6,854 nt of DNA from UBA6136 sp046305255 (GTDB lineage Bacteria; Pseudomonadota; Gammaproteobacteria; Methylococcales; Methylococcaceae): assembly GCA_046305255.1 (NCBI GenBank), contig JBKCCF010000009.1:1-6854 (forward strand). Reading direction: 5' to 3'. Shown here in pieces: positions 1 to 6,627 of this stretch. How positions within the stretch are numbered: the stretch's first letter is position 1; each line of letters opens with the position of its first letter. Below the pieces are notes generated by a model. That model worked only from the letters and a program-made list of their open reading frames with translations, was not told where the DNA came from and did not search any database. The translations under genes were made by a program, and so were the position numbers.

Positions 1-25
1 AATAAATCGGTCATCAAGGCGAAAT

Positions 26-126
26 TCAGGATGAAACAGACCAGAAATGCCCCGAATTTGGCTCGGAAATCGCCGAAATATGGGTGCTGACCTTGCTATC
101 TAAGCGCGGCTCGACAAAATAGGCCT
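26..126 (-). other. Unassigned open frame, possible gene-end remnant
   Basis: On the minus strand a frame of about 33 codons runs from the edge of the repeat cluster to a TGA at 26-28. It contains the stretch AYFVEPRLDSKVSTHISAIS. There is no start codon with a ribosome binding site, and I recognise no family. It could be the 3' remnant of a gene interrupted by the repeats, or chance. Nothing else is seen in the first 126 bases. Confidence 0.15.
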
Positions 127-141
127 TTAATCGAGGTGCCC
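127..141. repeat. Solo terminal end of the 99 bp MITE-like element
   Basis: TTAATCGAGGTGCCC matches the right end of copy A (TTAATCGAGGTGTCC, 230-244) at all but one base, and it is followed by the same ATAT. Sequence to its left no longer resembles the element, and no GGGAACC-type left end occurs about 99 bp upstream. It therefore looks like a truncated or heavily diverged copy. Confidence 0.6.
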
Positions 142-145
142 ATAT

Positions 146-244
146 AAGAACCTCGAAAAACCCACCTTTTCACTCAAAAAATGTACCTAACGCACTGATT
201 TATAATGCGTCGATTGCACAATTTTGAGGTTAATCGAGGTGTCC
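146..244 (+). mobile_element. MITE-like 99 bp element, copy A
   Basis: This 99 bp non-coding element has near-palindromic ends (AAGAACCTCGA at the left, TCGAGGTGTCC at the right) and is flanked by ATAT on both sides (142-145 and 245-248). It differs from copy D (6432-6530, opposite orientation) at about 9 of 99 positions and has exactly the same length. An internal inverted repeat (ACGCA/TGCGT) surrounds an AT-rich loop containing TATAAT. It has no coding capacity, so it would depend on a transposase supplied in trans. The ends resemble those of some IS5-group elements, but the parent is not identified. Confidence 0.85.
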
Positions 245-248
245 ATAT

Positions 249-348
249 GAGAACCTTCAATAACCCCAAATCTGTGAAATTGACACATGAGAAATCAGTG
301 CATTAGGTTCGTCACCTTCGGTGGAAAGGTGGGTTTTTCGATGCGCCC
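249..348 (-). mobile_element. MITE-like element, copy B (diverged)
   Basis: This 100 bp copy lies in the opposite orientation to copy A and starts straight after the ATAT (245-248) that ends copy A. It is the most diverged copy. It keeps AGAACCT at the left, the core AAATCAGTG, and AAAGGTGGGTTTTTCGA near the right end. The right end reads GCGCCC followed by GTAT. The divergence suggests an older insertion than A or D. Confidence 0.75.
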
Positions 349-352
349 GTAT

Positions 353-580
353 GTAGCCTCAGGGGATGTAGGCTGACTTCGGGTATGACATTCTAACTCT
401 GGCGTATAGTGCTGTTGTTTCAGGACAACATGAAACCTAGGTATCCAACGTACGACGGTCCCGGTACCTGCCTGGCTAACGTAACGTGATGAAGCAGCCA
501 CCTGAATTATTCAAGAAGTGTGCGACATTCGCGTGGCTAATGGATGACAGTGAGTTGCGCCAATAGTGCTTCGGACGAGT
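353..580. other. Non-coding stretch, nothing recognised
   Basis: Between the repeat cluster and the pcm 3' end I find no gene with a plausible start and no RNA gene. A minus-strand frame at 295-501 has no recognisable domain and runs into repeat copy B, so it is not called. The stretch may be degraded sequence. Confidence 0.4.
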
Positions 581-601
581 CTGCCAATCCATGATCGGCA
601 G
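581..601 (-). terminator. Hairpin downstream of pcm, possible weak terminator
   Basis: Read on the minus strand, a 7 bp stem (CTGCCGA pairing with TTGGCAG, one G-T pair) with a 7-base loop begins 3 bases after the pcm stop codon. No T-run follows. It may stabilise the 3' end of the surE-pcm message or act as a poor terminator. Confidence 0.4.
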
Positions 602-604
602 GCT

Positions 605-1264
605 TTATATGATGCCCGGGAGGAAGGGGACAAAACTCACGGGTTCTATTTCCTCTACTTCGTAACTTATTTCGTTTCGGATCACCCGCATGAGCATTTG
701 AGTGCGGCCAGTGCCAACGGGAATGATCATCACACTCCGGCGTGCCATCTGAGTCAGCAGTGTTTCGGGGATTTCATTGGGAGCAGCAGCGGCAAGAATT
801 GCATCATAGGGCGCATACTCGTCCCACCCCCAACCGCCGTCAGTGTGTTTGAGTCTCACGTTACGGAGATTAAGATCCTGCAGGCAGCGACGGGCCCGCT
901 GTTGCAGGGGATAGATACGTTCCACCGAATGCACCCTCTTGACCAGTTGCGCCAGAATAGCCGTCTGGTAACCGGATCCGGTGCCCACCTCCAGAACTTT
1001 GTCCAAAGGACCATGTTCGAGCAGCAATTCTGTCATGCGGGCGACGATGTAGGGCTGTGAAATGGTCTGGTTGAAGCCTATTGGCAGAGCGGTGTCCTCA
1101 TAGGCACGACTGGCGAGTGCTCCCTCCACGAATAAGTGCCTTGGGGTTTCCAGCATGACATTAAGCACGGCGGCATTACGGATACCTTGCTCCTTTAATC
1201 GGGTAACCATACGTTCCCGGGTTCGCCGGGACGTCATGCCGATACCTTCGATGCGGCTATTCAT
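605..1264 (-). CDS. pcm: Protein-L-isoaspartate O-methyltransferase
   Basis: This cytoplasmic repair enzyme transfers a methyl group from S-adenosylmethionine to L-isoaspartyl residues in aged proteins, which starts their conversion back to aspartyl. The protein has 219 residues, close to the family length. It carries the family signature TISQPYIVARM (67-77), the SAM-binding motif LEVGTGSGYQ (91-100) and SVER (113-116). The ATG start overlaps the surE stop (TAATG, 1 base), so translation is probably coupled. An alternative start is Met10, which has GAAGG 7 bases upstream and aligns with the start of E. coli Pcm. I keep the longer form because a GlyMetThrSer-type extension before Met10 occurs in Pseudomonas-like Pcm proteins (from memory). 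It is the last gene of the surE-pcm unit. The usual neighbours nlpD and rpoS are not downstream. Confidence 0.95.
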   Translation of the reverse strand: MNSRIEGIGMTSRRTRERMVTRLKEQGIRNAAVLNVMLETPRHLFVEGALASRAYEDTALPIGFNQTISQPYIVARMTELLLEHGPLDKVLEVGTGSGYQTAILAQLVKRVHSVERIYPLQQRARRCLQDLNLRNVRLKHTDGGWGWDEYAPYDAILAAAAPNEIPETLLTQMARRSVMIIPVGTGRTQMLMRVIRNEISYEVEEIEPVSFVPFLPGII

Positions 1265-2016
1265 TAGTCGAGGGTGCCCTCAAGCCATGAGGTCAGTCGC
1301 TCCAGCCGTTCATAGCGCGTGAGGTCGATTTGCAGGGGCGTCACCGATACATACTTGTGGCGGATGGCATGGAAATCCGTCCCGGGCCCCGCGTCTTGTT
1401 CGGGGCCGGCCGGACCCACCCAGTAGATGTCGCGCCCTCTGGGGTCCTTCGCCCGAATCACCGGTTCGGCCCTGTGCCGCTGGCCGAGACGGCAGGACTT
1501 AAAGCCGCGAATGTCCTCCCAGGGTACATCAGGTACATTGACGTTGAGGATGGTGTCATGGGGCAGTGGGTCACGCCGGATTCGTCTGAGCAGGAAGATC
1601 GCGACGTTGGCCGCAGTTTCAAAATGTTGGGGAGTGCTTGAGGCAAGTGAAATGGCTACCGCCGGCAGGCCGAGAAAGCGTCCCTCGGTAGCGGCAGCAA
1701 CAGTGCCCGAATAGATGACGTCATCACCCAGGTTTGATCCGTGGTTAATCCCTGCGAAAACCATATCGGGCTCATGGTCAAGCAAGCCGGTGATGGCAAG
1801 GTGGACGCAGTCCGTGGGGGTGCCACTGACCTTGAAGAATCCATTTTCAGCCTCGCTAACCCGCAAGGGCATTTCCAGTGTCAACGAGTTGCTGGCGCCG
1901 CTTCTATTGCCTTCAGGAGCGACCACGGTGACATGGGCCTCAGTTTTTAGAGCTGCAGCAAGGACCTTCAGACCCGCGGCAGAATAACCGTCATCATTAC
2001 TCAGCAAGATATGCAT
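1264..2016 (-). CDS. surE: 5'/3'-nucleotidase (survival protein SurE)
   Basis: SurE is a cytoplasmic, metal-dependent nucleotidase that removes phosphate from nucleoside 5'- and 3'-monophosphates; family members can also hydrolyse short polyphosphate. With the ATG at 2014-2016 the protein has 250 residues and begins MHILLSNDDGYSA. The metal-binding residues are then Asp8, Asp9, Ser39 and Asn91, matching E. coli numbering within one residue. The motifs NRSGASNSLTL and GINHGSNLGDD are intact. A TTG one codon upstream (2017-2019) could also serve as start, but it adds a residue before the conserved Met. AGGAGT at 2025-2030 lies 8-9 bases before the ATG. It is the first gene of the surE-pcm operon and is transcribed away from the DUF4202 gene. 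Confidence 0.95.
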   Translation of the reverse strand: MHILLSNDDGYSAAGLKVLAAALKTEAHVTVVAPEGNRSGASNSLTLEMPLRVSEAENGFFKVSGTPTDCVHLAITGLLDHEPDMVFAGINHGSNLGDDVIYSGTVAAATEGRFLGLPAVAISLASSTPQHFETAANVAIFLLRRIRRDPLPHDTILNVNVPDVPWEDIRGFKSCRLGQRHRAEPVIRAKDPRGRDIYWVGPAGPEQDAGPGTDFHAIRHKYVSVTPLQIDLTRYERLERLTSWLEGTLD

Positions 2017-2024
2017 CAAACCAA

Positions 2025-2030
2025 ACTCCT
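2025..2030 (-). promoter_or_regulatory. Ribosome binding site of surE
   Basis: AGGAGT on the minus strand lies 8 bases upstream of the ATG at 2014-2016 and 5 bases upstream of the possible TTG. The spacing favours the ATG start. Confidence 0.7.
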
Positions 2031-2151
2031 TCAGTATACTGATTCTACACTAATGAACCCGTTCCGAAGGCTAAGGGCCGCTCGTTTCAAGCAGTGGGTT
2101 CTGCAAGGGTAAAGCTCTGCCTCCGTTCAAAAATTTAGCAACTGGTCACAC
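2031..2151. promoter_or_regulatory. Divergent spacer between surE and the DUF4202 gene
   Basis: This spacer must hold the promoters for both divergent units. On the minus strand a TAGAAT (2042-2047) could be a surE -10 box, but the best -35 (TTCGGA, 2063-2068) is only 15 bases away, so the call is weak. No good ribosome binding site precedes the plus-strand ATG at 2152, and no convincing plus-strand promoter was found. Confidence 0.3.
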
Positions 2152-2742
2152 ATGAGCGACGCAAGACTCCAAAGCATCCTTTCCATGATTGATGCAGCCA
2201 ATGCTGCTGATCCCTCTTTCGAGGTGGTTGACGGTAAGCCTGAGCCAAAAGCGCTGGTCTATGGTCGACGTATGATGGCATGGCTCGACCGGTTGGTACC
2301 GGATGCTTCGGCATTACTCAAGATTGCTGCACGCGGTCAGCACCTCCGGCGGTGGGAGGTACCGCGTAATAGTTATCCCGCGACCCGTGAGGGCTATCTC
2401 AGGTGGCGTAGTTATCTCTATGGTTTTCATGCCAATCAGGTGGCCGCCCTGATGGCTGAATCGGGTTATGACGATTCAGCTATTGGTCGTGTTCGCATTC
2501 TTCTGCAGAAGAGGGGGATCAAGACTGATCCCGAAGTTCAGCTTATCGAGGATCTAGCCTGTCTGGTGTTTCTCGAAAATGACCTGGCGAATTTTGCCGT
2601 CACTCAGAATACGGATAGGCTAATCGGGATTATCCAGAAAACGTGGAGAAAAATGTCGCCGCAGGGTCACGAGCATGCCCTGTCACTCTCATATCCGGAT
2701 GACGTAAAGCTCATTATCAGTCGGGCACTGGCCCCCGAGTGA
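2152..2742 (+). CDS. DUF4202 family protein, function unknown
   Basis: This 196-residue soluble protein is recognisable as DUF4202 from its start (DAANAADP near residues 14-21, then VDGKPEPKALVYGRRM at 26-41), the block RGQHLRRWEVPRNSYP (61-76) and TWRKMSPQGHEHAL (164-177). No signal peptide or membrane segment is seen. It appears mainly helical, with spaced candidate metal or catalytic residues: His64, His93, Glu133-Asp134 and Glu142. This spacing recalls HD-domain phosphohydrolases, but that is inference, and the canonical His-Asp pair is absent (His64-Leu65). The gene ends in GAGTGA, overlapping a GTG start of the downstream cation transporter by 4 bases, so the two are probably co-translated. 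It has no clear Shine-Dalgarno sequence. Confidence 0.85.
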   Translation: MSDARLQSILSMIDAANAADPSFEVVDGKPEPKALVYGRRMMAWLDRLVPDASALLKIAARGQHLRRWEVPRNSYPATREGYLRWRSYLYGFHANQVAALMAESGYDDSAIGRVRILLQKRGIKTDPEVQLIEDLACLVFLENDLANFAVTQNTDRLIGIIQKTWRKMSPQGHEHALSLSYPDDVKLIISRALAPE

Positions 2743-3662
2743 GTTCTCCAATGGGAAAATCGCCGCGTTTGACCCGCTATGCCTGGCTGTCCATTGTGAC
2801 GGCATTGGTAACCATCATGCTGAAGGCATATGCATATGAAGTGACCGGTTCGGTGGGGCTGATGTCGGATGCTGCCGAATCGCTGGTGAATTTGGTCGCT
2901 GCCGTCACCGCCCTATGGATGCTGACGATAGCGGCGAAACCCGCCGATCAGGGTCATCCGTTCGGACATGGCAAGGCGGAGTATTTTGCCAGCGGCTTTG
3001 AGGGCGCACTTATTCTTGTGGCCGCCGGAGGAATCGCCTGGGCAGCCTGGCAAAGGTTACAGACTTTGCAGGCACCGGCACAAATTGACATGGGCGTGGC
3101 GGTATCGGCGTTAGCTGCCGTCATTAATCTGGTAGTGGCTTTGATTTTGCTGAGGGTCGGGCGCCGGTATGGGTCGATCACGCTTGAGGCTGATGCGAGA
3201 CATCTACTGTCGGATGTCTGGACCAGCGCCGCCATCATTGCGGCTCTTTTGGGCTATACCTATACGGGGTGGTTGTGGCTTGACCCTGCCATAGCCTTTG
3301 TGGCTGCGATACAGATCATTTGGTCCGGCGCGGGCCTGATCGTAAGGTCGATTTCAGGTCTTCTGGATTCAGCCCTGCCTCACAGCGAACAGCAGTTGAT
3401 CCAGAAAATTTTGCGTCAACATGGCGACCTTGGCGTTCAGTTCCATGATATCAGGACGCGTGTTGCTGGCACCCATCGGTTCATTACGCTCCACTTGCTG
3501 GTTCCGGGTGAGTGGACAGTTCAGCGCGGTCATGACCTGTGTGAGGTGATAGAGGCGGAAATTCGCGCAGTGATGCGTAACGCTGTCGTGGTGACGCATC
3601 TGGAACCGCTTGAGGATCCAGCATCATTCGATCATGAGACGATTCATATACCTGACGGGTAA
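2739..3662 (+). CDS. Cation diffusion facilitator (CDF) metal efflux transporter
   Basis: This inner-membrane transporter is expected to export a divalent cation (Zn, Fe, Mn, Cd or similar) in exchange for protons. The 307 residues hold about six membrane segments (roughly 13-33, 37-63, 85-106, 118-138, 160-177, 182-203) and then a cytoplasmic CDF domain (about 210-300). Compared with E. coli YiiP as I recall it, the loop site (Asp70, His73, His77 in HPFGHGKAE), the TM5 pair (His155, Asp159) and the C-terminal histidines (236, 252, 265, 287) are all in place. The TM2 ligands differ: Glu47 and Asn51 stand where YiiP has Asp45 and Asp49. The GTG start at 2739 overlaps the DUF4202 stop by 4 bases. 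An ATG at 2751 (residue 5) is an equally possible start. The metal cannot be assigned. Confidence 0.92.
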   Translation: MSSPMGKSPRLTRYAWLSIVTALVTIMLKAYAYEVTGSVGLMSDAAESLVNLVAAVTALWMLTIAAKPADQGHPFGHGKAEYFASGFEGALILVAAGGIAWAAWQRLQTLQAPAQIDMGVAVSALAAVINLVVALILLRVGRRYGSITLEADARHLLSDVWTSAAIIAALLGYTYTGWLWLDPAIAFVAAIQIIWSGAGLIVRSISGLLDSALPHSEQQLIQKILRQHGDLGVQFHDIRTRVAGTHRFITLHLLVPGEWTVQRGHDLCEVIEAEIRAVMRNAVVVTHLEPLEDPASFDHETIHIPDG

Positions 3663-3677
3663 GGTTTGGTGAGCCGG

Positions 3678-4961
3678 TCATGCCCCGCTGAAAGTCTGTC
3701 GTGTAAACGTATCGAACCAGGCATGTGCATAGATCGCCTCTTCACGCCAATTACCATTGGCGGGCGTCTCTCCATAAGACAGGGTTCGTAAATTCCTGCG
3801 GGCTGGGTTGTAGCCATATACGGCACTAACCGATATGGCGTTATCTGGATCCAGAAAACTATAGCAATGGTTGATGAGCGTTGCGTCATCGGGTGATTTG
3901 TTTTGGAGTAGAGAAATGACCGCTGCGGCGCAGGCCTGTGCCTGAGTTCGGGCGGAAAATGCTGATTTAGGCATCGGTATCATGTTACAGGCGTCACCAA
4001 TCACATGCGCGTTGGGTATTAGCTTCGATTCGAAAGTCAACGGATCAATCGGGCACCAGCCTGATTCATCGGTTAGTCCCGCAAGCTGTGCCAATTGCCC
4101 TGCCTTTTGCGGAGGGATGATATTGAGAACGTCGGCTCTATAGCGATTGAACTCGGTGTGAATGACACGTTTGCCAGGGTCGACGTGGTCAATATGGCCT
4201 TCATTTTCTGCTGAAATCCATTCGATCATCCCCGGATAAAGCTGGTGCCAGCCTGCCATAAAGGCGGCTTGTTTAGAAAACGCTGTTTTTGCGTCGATGA
4301 TAAGGATTTTGGAATGTGGCTTATGACGCTTGAGATAATGGGCGATGAGCGATGCACGTTCATAGGGACCAGGGGGGCAGCGGTAGGGGTTGTCGGGAGA
4401 GGTGATGACTACCACGCCACCATCGCGCATGGCGTTGAGTTGGCGCTGCAACAACAGTGTTTGTTGTCCGGCTTTCCATGCATGAGGTACGGTGTTGCTC
4501 GCATGTTCGTCATAACCGTCTATGGCATCCCACCGGAAATCAATACCCGGCGCAACTATCAGACGATCGAAAGTAACGCTTGATCCATCTCCCAGGGTGA
4601 CAGAACGCGTGGGGAAATGTACGCCTGCGACAGTAGCATGAATGAGATTGATGGACAGGGTGTGGGCTAACTGTCCGTAGTCATGGGTTAATCTACCAAT
4701 GGGTGCTAATCCCGCAACCACAAAATTTGAACCGGGGCATGAGACATAGCATGAACTGCGTTCAATCAGTGTCACTGTCAAATCTGGCGCCAGTTGCTTC
4801 AATGTGCTGGCAGCGGAAAGCCCTGCGAAGCCCCCACCCAGTATCAATACGTGCGCCTTTTCCAGTCTGGATTTGGGCAGCAAGGTGTGACAGCCTAGCA
4901 GCGGCGCGAGGCTCACAGCCATCGCCGAGATTAGGAACTGACGGCGGTTGGGCGAGTTCAC
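3678..4961 (-). CDS. fccB: Flavocytochrome c sulfide dehydrogenase-type flavoprotein subunit
   Basis: This FAD-dependent oxidoreductase is expected to oxidise sulfide in the periplasm and pass electrons to the neighbouring cytochrome. Its 427 residues begin with a twin-arginine signal (RRQFL, 6-10) and a hydrophobic stretch ending in LLGC (21-24), a possible lipobox. The FAD dinucleotide fold is at VLILGGGFAGLSAA (38-51). Three cysteines match the FccB pattern: Cys75 (flavin attachment, in SCPGSNFVVAG), and Cys195 (RCPPGPYERA) with Cys366 (NHCYS), the likely redox disulfide. IGDACNMIPMPKSAFSA (321-337) is the C-terminal FAD/quinone-type signature of FCSD. The GTG start shares GTGA with the cytochrome stop, which suggests translational coupling, and no separate ribosome binding site is seen. 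A sulfide:quinone reductase relative is less likely given the cytochrome partner. Confidence 0.9.
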   Translation of the reverse strand: MNSPNRRQFLISAMAVSLAPLLGCHTLLPKSRLEKAHVLILGGGFAGLSAASTLKQLAPDLTVTLIERSSCYVSCPGSNFVVAGLAPIGRLTHDYGQLAHTLSINLIHATVAGVHFPTRSVTLGDGSSVTFDRLIVAPGIDFRWDAIDGYDEHASNTVPHAWKAGQQTLLLQRQLNAMRDGGVVVITSPDNPYRCPPGPYERASLIAHYLKRHKPHSKILIIDAKTAFSKQAAFMAGWHQLYPGMIEWISAENEGHIDHVDPGKRVIHTEFNRYRADVLNIIPPQKAGQLAQLAGLTDESGWCPIDPLTFESKLIPNAHVIGDACNMIPMPKSAFSARTQAQACAAAVISLLQNKSPDDATLINHCYSFLDPDNAISVSAVYGYNPARRNLRTLSYGETPANGNWREEAIYAHAWFDTFTRQTFSGA

Positions 4962-5263
4962 GGGTGCGAGTAGTTGACAGAAAGGGTTTGCATATCCTGA
5001 TCGCTGAGTCCGGCAGCGATCCGATTCATGACGGTACCGCTGCGGATTCCGGATTTAAACTCGCGCAGCGCAGTCAGCAGTTCTTGTGGGTTTTTTCTGG
5101 ATAGTGAGGGAATGGCTTCGCCACTGCCGTCTATATCGCCATTGTCATGACAGCTATCACAGCCATGAATCCTCAAATCGAGGTTCCCCGTCATGCCCGC
5201 GCTGGGTGTGCCTGATAGCACCATGAGTAGCGACGCAGTCGCGATCAATCCCTTATCTTTCAT
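4958..5263 (-). CDS. Small monoheme cytochrome c, FccA-like subunit
   Basis: This 101-residue exported cytochrome is the probable electron acceptor of the flavoprotein encoded next. An N-terminal signal peptide (about residues 1-22, ending near TPSAG) precedes one heme site, CDSCH (35-39), with Met79 in SGTVMNRIA as the likely second axial ligand. The segment AIPSLSRKNPQELLTALREF (50-69) and the SGIRSGTVMNRIAAGLSD motif match the class I / c4-like fold found in FCSD cytochrome subunits. It is a single-heme form, unlike the diheme FccA of purple sulfur bacteria. I start at the ATG 5261-5263 because it puts the signal peptide at the N-terminus. A longer frame to 5377 would run into a mobile repeat. 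No strong ribosome binding site is visible. Confidence 0.85.
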   Translation of the reverse strand: MKDKGLIATASLLMVLSGTPSAGMTGNLDLRIHGCDSCHDNGDIDGSGEAIPSLSRKNPQELLTALREFKSGIRSGTVMNRIAAGLSDQDMQTLSVNYSHP

Positions 5264-5350
5264 GTGTATAAACTGAATCTGTGTTGATGTGACAGGTGCT
5301 GAGACCGTAGCCCTGAGCCATTCTATCGCGACTGACTCTGTGCTATAGAT
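5264..5350 (-). promoter_or_regulatory. Upstream region of the cytochrome/flavoprotein operon
   Basis: The 87 bases between the cytochrome start and repeat copy C must contain the operon's promoter and leader, unless transcription begins in the repeat. On the minus strand a TAGAAT occurs about 50 bases upstream of the ATG, but no good -35 sits at the proper distance. No operator can be named. Confidence 0.25.
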
Positions 5351-5448
5351 GGGAGCCTCGAAAAACCACCTTTTCACTCAAATAATGAACCTAACACACT
5401 GATTTATAATGCGTCGATTCCACAGGCTTGATGTTAATCAAGGTTCCC
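5351..5448 (+). mobile_element. MITE-like element, copy C
   Basis: This 98 bp copy lies in the same orientation as copy A. It starts GGGAGCCTCGAAAAACC and ends AATCAAGGTTCCC, and it keeps the core CTGATTTATAATGCGTCGAT. The flanking bases AGAT (5347-5350) and AGGT (5449-5452) are similar but not identical, so any 4-bp target duplication has decayed. It sits 87 bp upstream of the cytochrome start and 16 bp from the left end of the IS630 relic. Confidence 0.85.
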
Positions 5449-5457
5449 AGGTGGTAA

Positions 5458-6627
5458 TTAATTATTGATCCGGCCCTTAAAATTAGGCTGATATGCGTAT
5501 TTGGCGGATGGATGCTGAAAGTAGGATCGCACCCTTTCAGGCGAGGTGGCCAATTCGCCCATGAAGGTATTTGCCTTTTCCAAAAGCTACTCGCGGTTTT
5601 CGCTCACCGCGCCCAAGCGCAAATTCGTTTTGAAATCGCTATTCAGATATTCATCCGGATTGGACTCAGGCGCGTATGGAGACAAGAAAGCCAACTCAAT
5701 CCGATCTGACTTGTCTTTGAGCCACTCCTTCACTATGGCTGCCTTATGGGCCTTCAGGTTGTCGACGATCAGAATGATCTTTCTTGTCGCATCGGCAATG
5801 AGTGCCCCCAGAAACTCAATAAACCGTTCCGCATTAATACCACCATCAATGATCTTGAATGCAATCTCACCTTTGGCCGATATCGCAGAAACCATCGAGA
5901 GTTTGTCCCACCGGTCGGGTTTCGCAAGGATGGGAGTCTCACCTTTGGGTGCGTAGCCGCGTACCCAGACGGAATCCTCCTTCACGGCAGTTTCACCACC
6001 AAGTAAAGATAACAGCACCTTCTGCTTTGGCTTTTGCCTCAATCGCCGGGTAGGTTTCCTTGAGCCAGGTGTTAATCAGTTCAGGTCTTTGCTCCAGTGC
6101 ACGCCGAATCGGGCGTTGTGGGGTGAATCCCTAACGCTTCAGATACTTTCCGACCAGTCGATCCGAGATTTCGATACCGAACTTATGAATAATCAACGCT
6201 TTGATGGCGGGTCGCGTCCAGAGGGCGAACGGAAGCACCATTTTCTTAGGTGAAGCCGATGATGTGCTCCCGAAGCCATTGGTCTTGCGCAACGGTTATT
6301 TTTCGGCACGAACCCACCGGACGACCACGTCGCTTTTAAGTCAGAGACCTAACCCCCTCCTGCCCGGCTTTATGCAGTCACTTTTGAACCGTCATCTCAT
6401 GCACGCCGGCAATCTCGGCCAGTTGCTTATAGGGAACCTCGATTAACCTCAAAATTGTGCAATCGACACACTATAAATCAGTGTGTTAGGTTAATTTTTT
6501 GAGTGAAAAGGTGGGTTTTTCGAGGTTCCCTATAGGTCATGCCCGATTGTTGACGGAGATGAATGACCACCTTACGAATCTCGTTGCGCGCCTCAGGGTG
6601 AAGTTTTCTAGTGTCGACTTTTTCCAT
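5458..6627 (-). pseudogene. IS630-family transposase, inactivated
   Basis: Read from ATG 6627, the frame begins MEKVDTRKLHPEARNEIRKV and passes into SGMTY, where repeat copy D interrupts it. It resumes as KQLAEIAGVHEMTV and runs to a C-terminus with RVRSYFQHPS. Further lesions are TGA at 6378-6380 (expected Trp), TAA at 6336-6338, a 2-base loss near 6246-6251, TAG at 6131-6133 (KR-stop-GFT, expected Trp), a 1-base gain near 5995-6005 and TAG at 5587-5589 (before LLEKAN). Correcting the insertion and both frameshifts gives 1068 bases, an exact multiple of three (about 355 residues), close to the family length. The first catalytic Asp of the DDE triad (usually GDE) reads GGE. The second Asp (IVDNLKAH) and NPDE remain. 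Confidence 0.9.

Noticed and set aside
127..348. CRISPR array
   Set aside because: The repeats are about 99 bp, occur in both orientations, have terminal inverted repeats and lack unique spacers.
295..501. Minus-strand open frame of 68 codons next to the repeat cluster
   Set aside because: It has no domain and no ribosome binding site, and its C-terminal part is repeat copy B.
566..1060. Plus-strand open frame of 164 codons opposite pcm
   Set aside because: It overlaps a well-supported pcm on the other strand, has no recognisable domain and reads as antisense of conserved motifs.
5264..5377. N-terminal extension of the cytochrome to residue -38
   Set aside because: It would place the signal peptide internally, and its first codons lie in mobile repeat copy C.
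5546..6446. Several plus-strand open frames across 5512-6446
   Set aside because: All are antisense to the IS630 transposase, whose motifs are clear on the minus strand.
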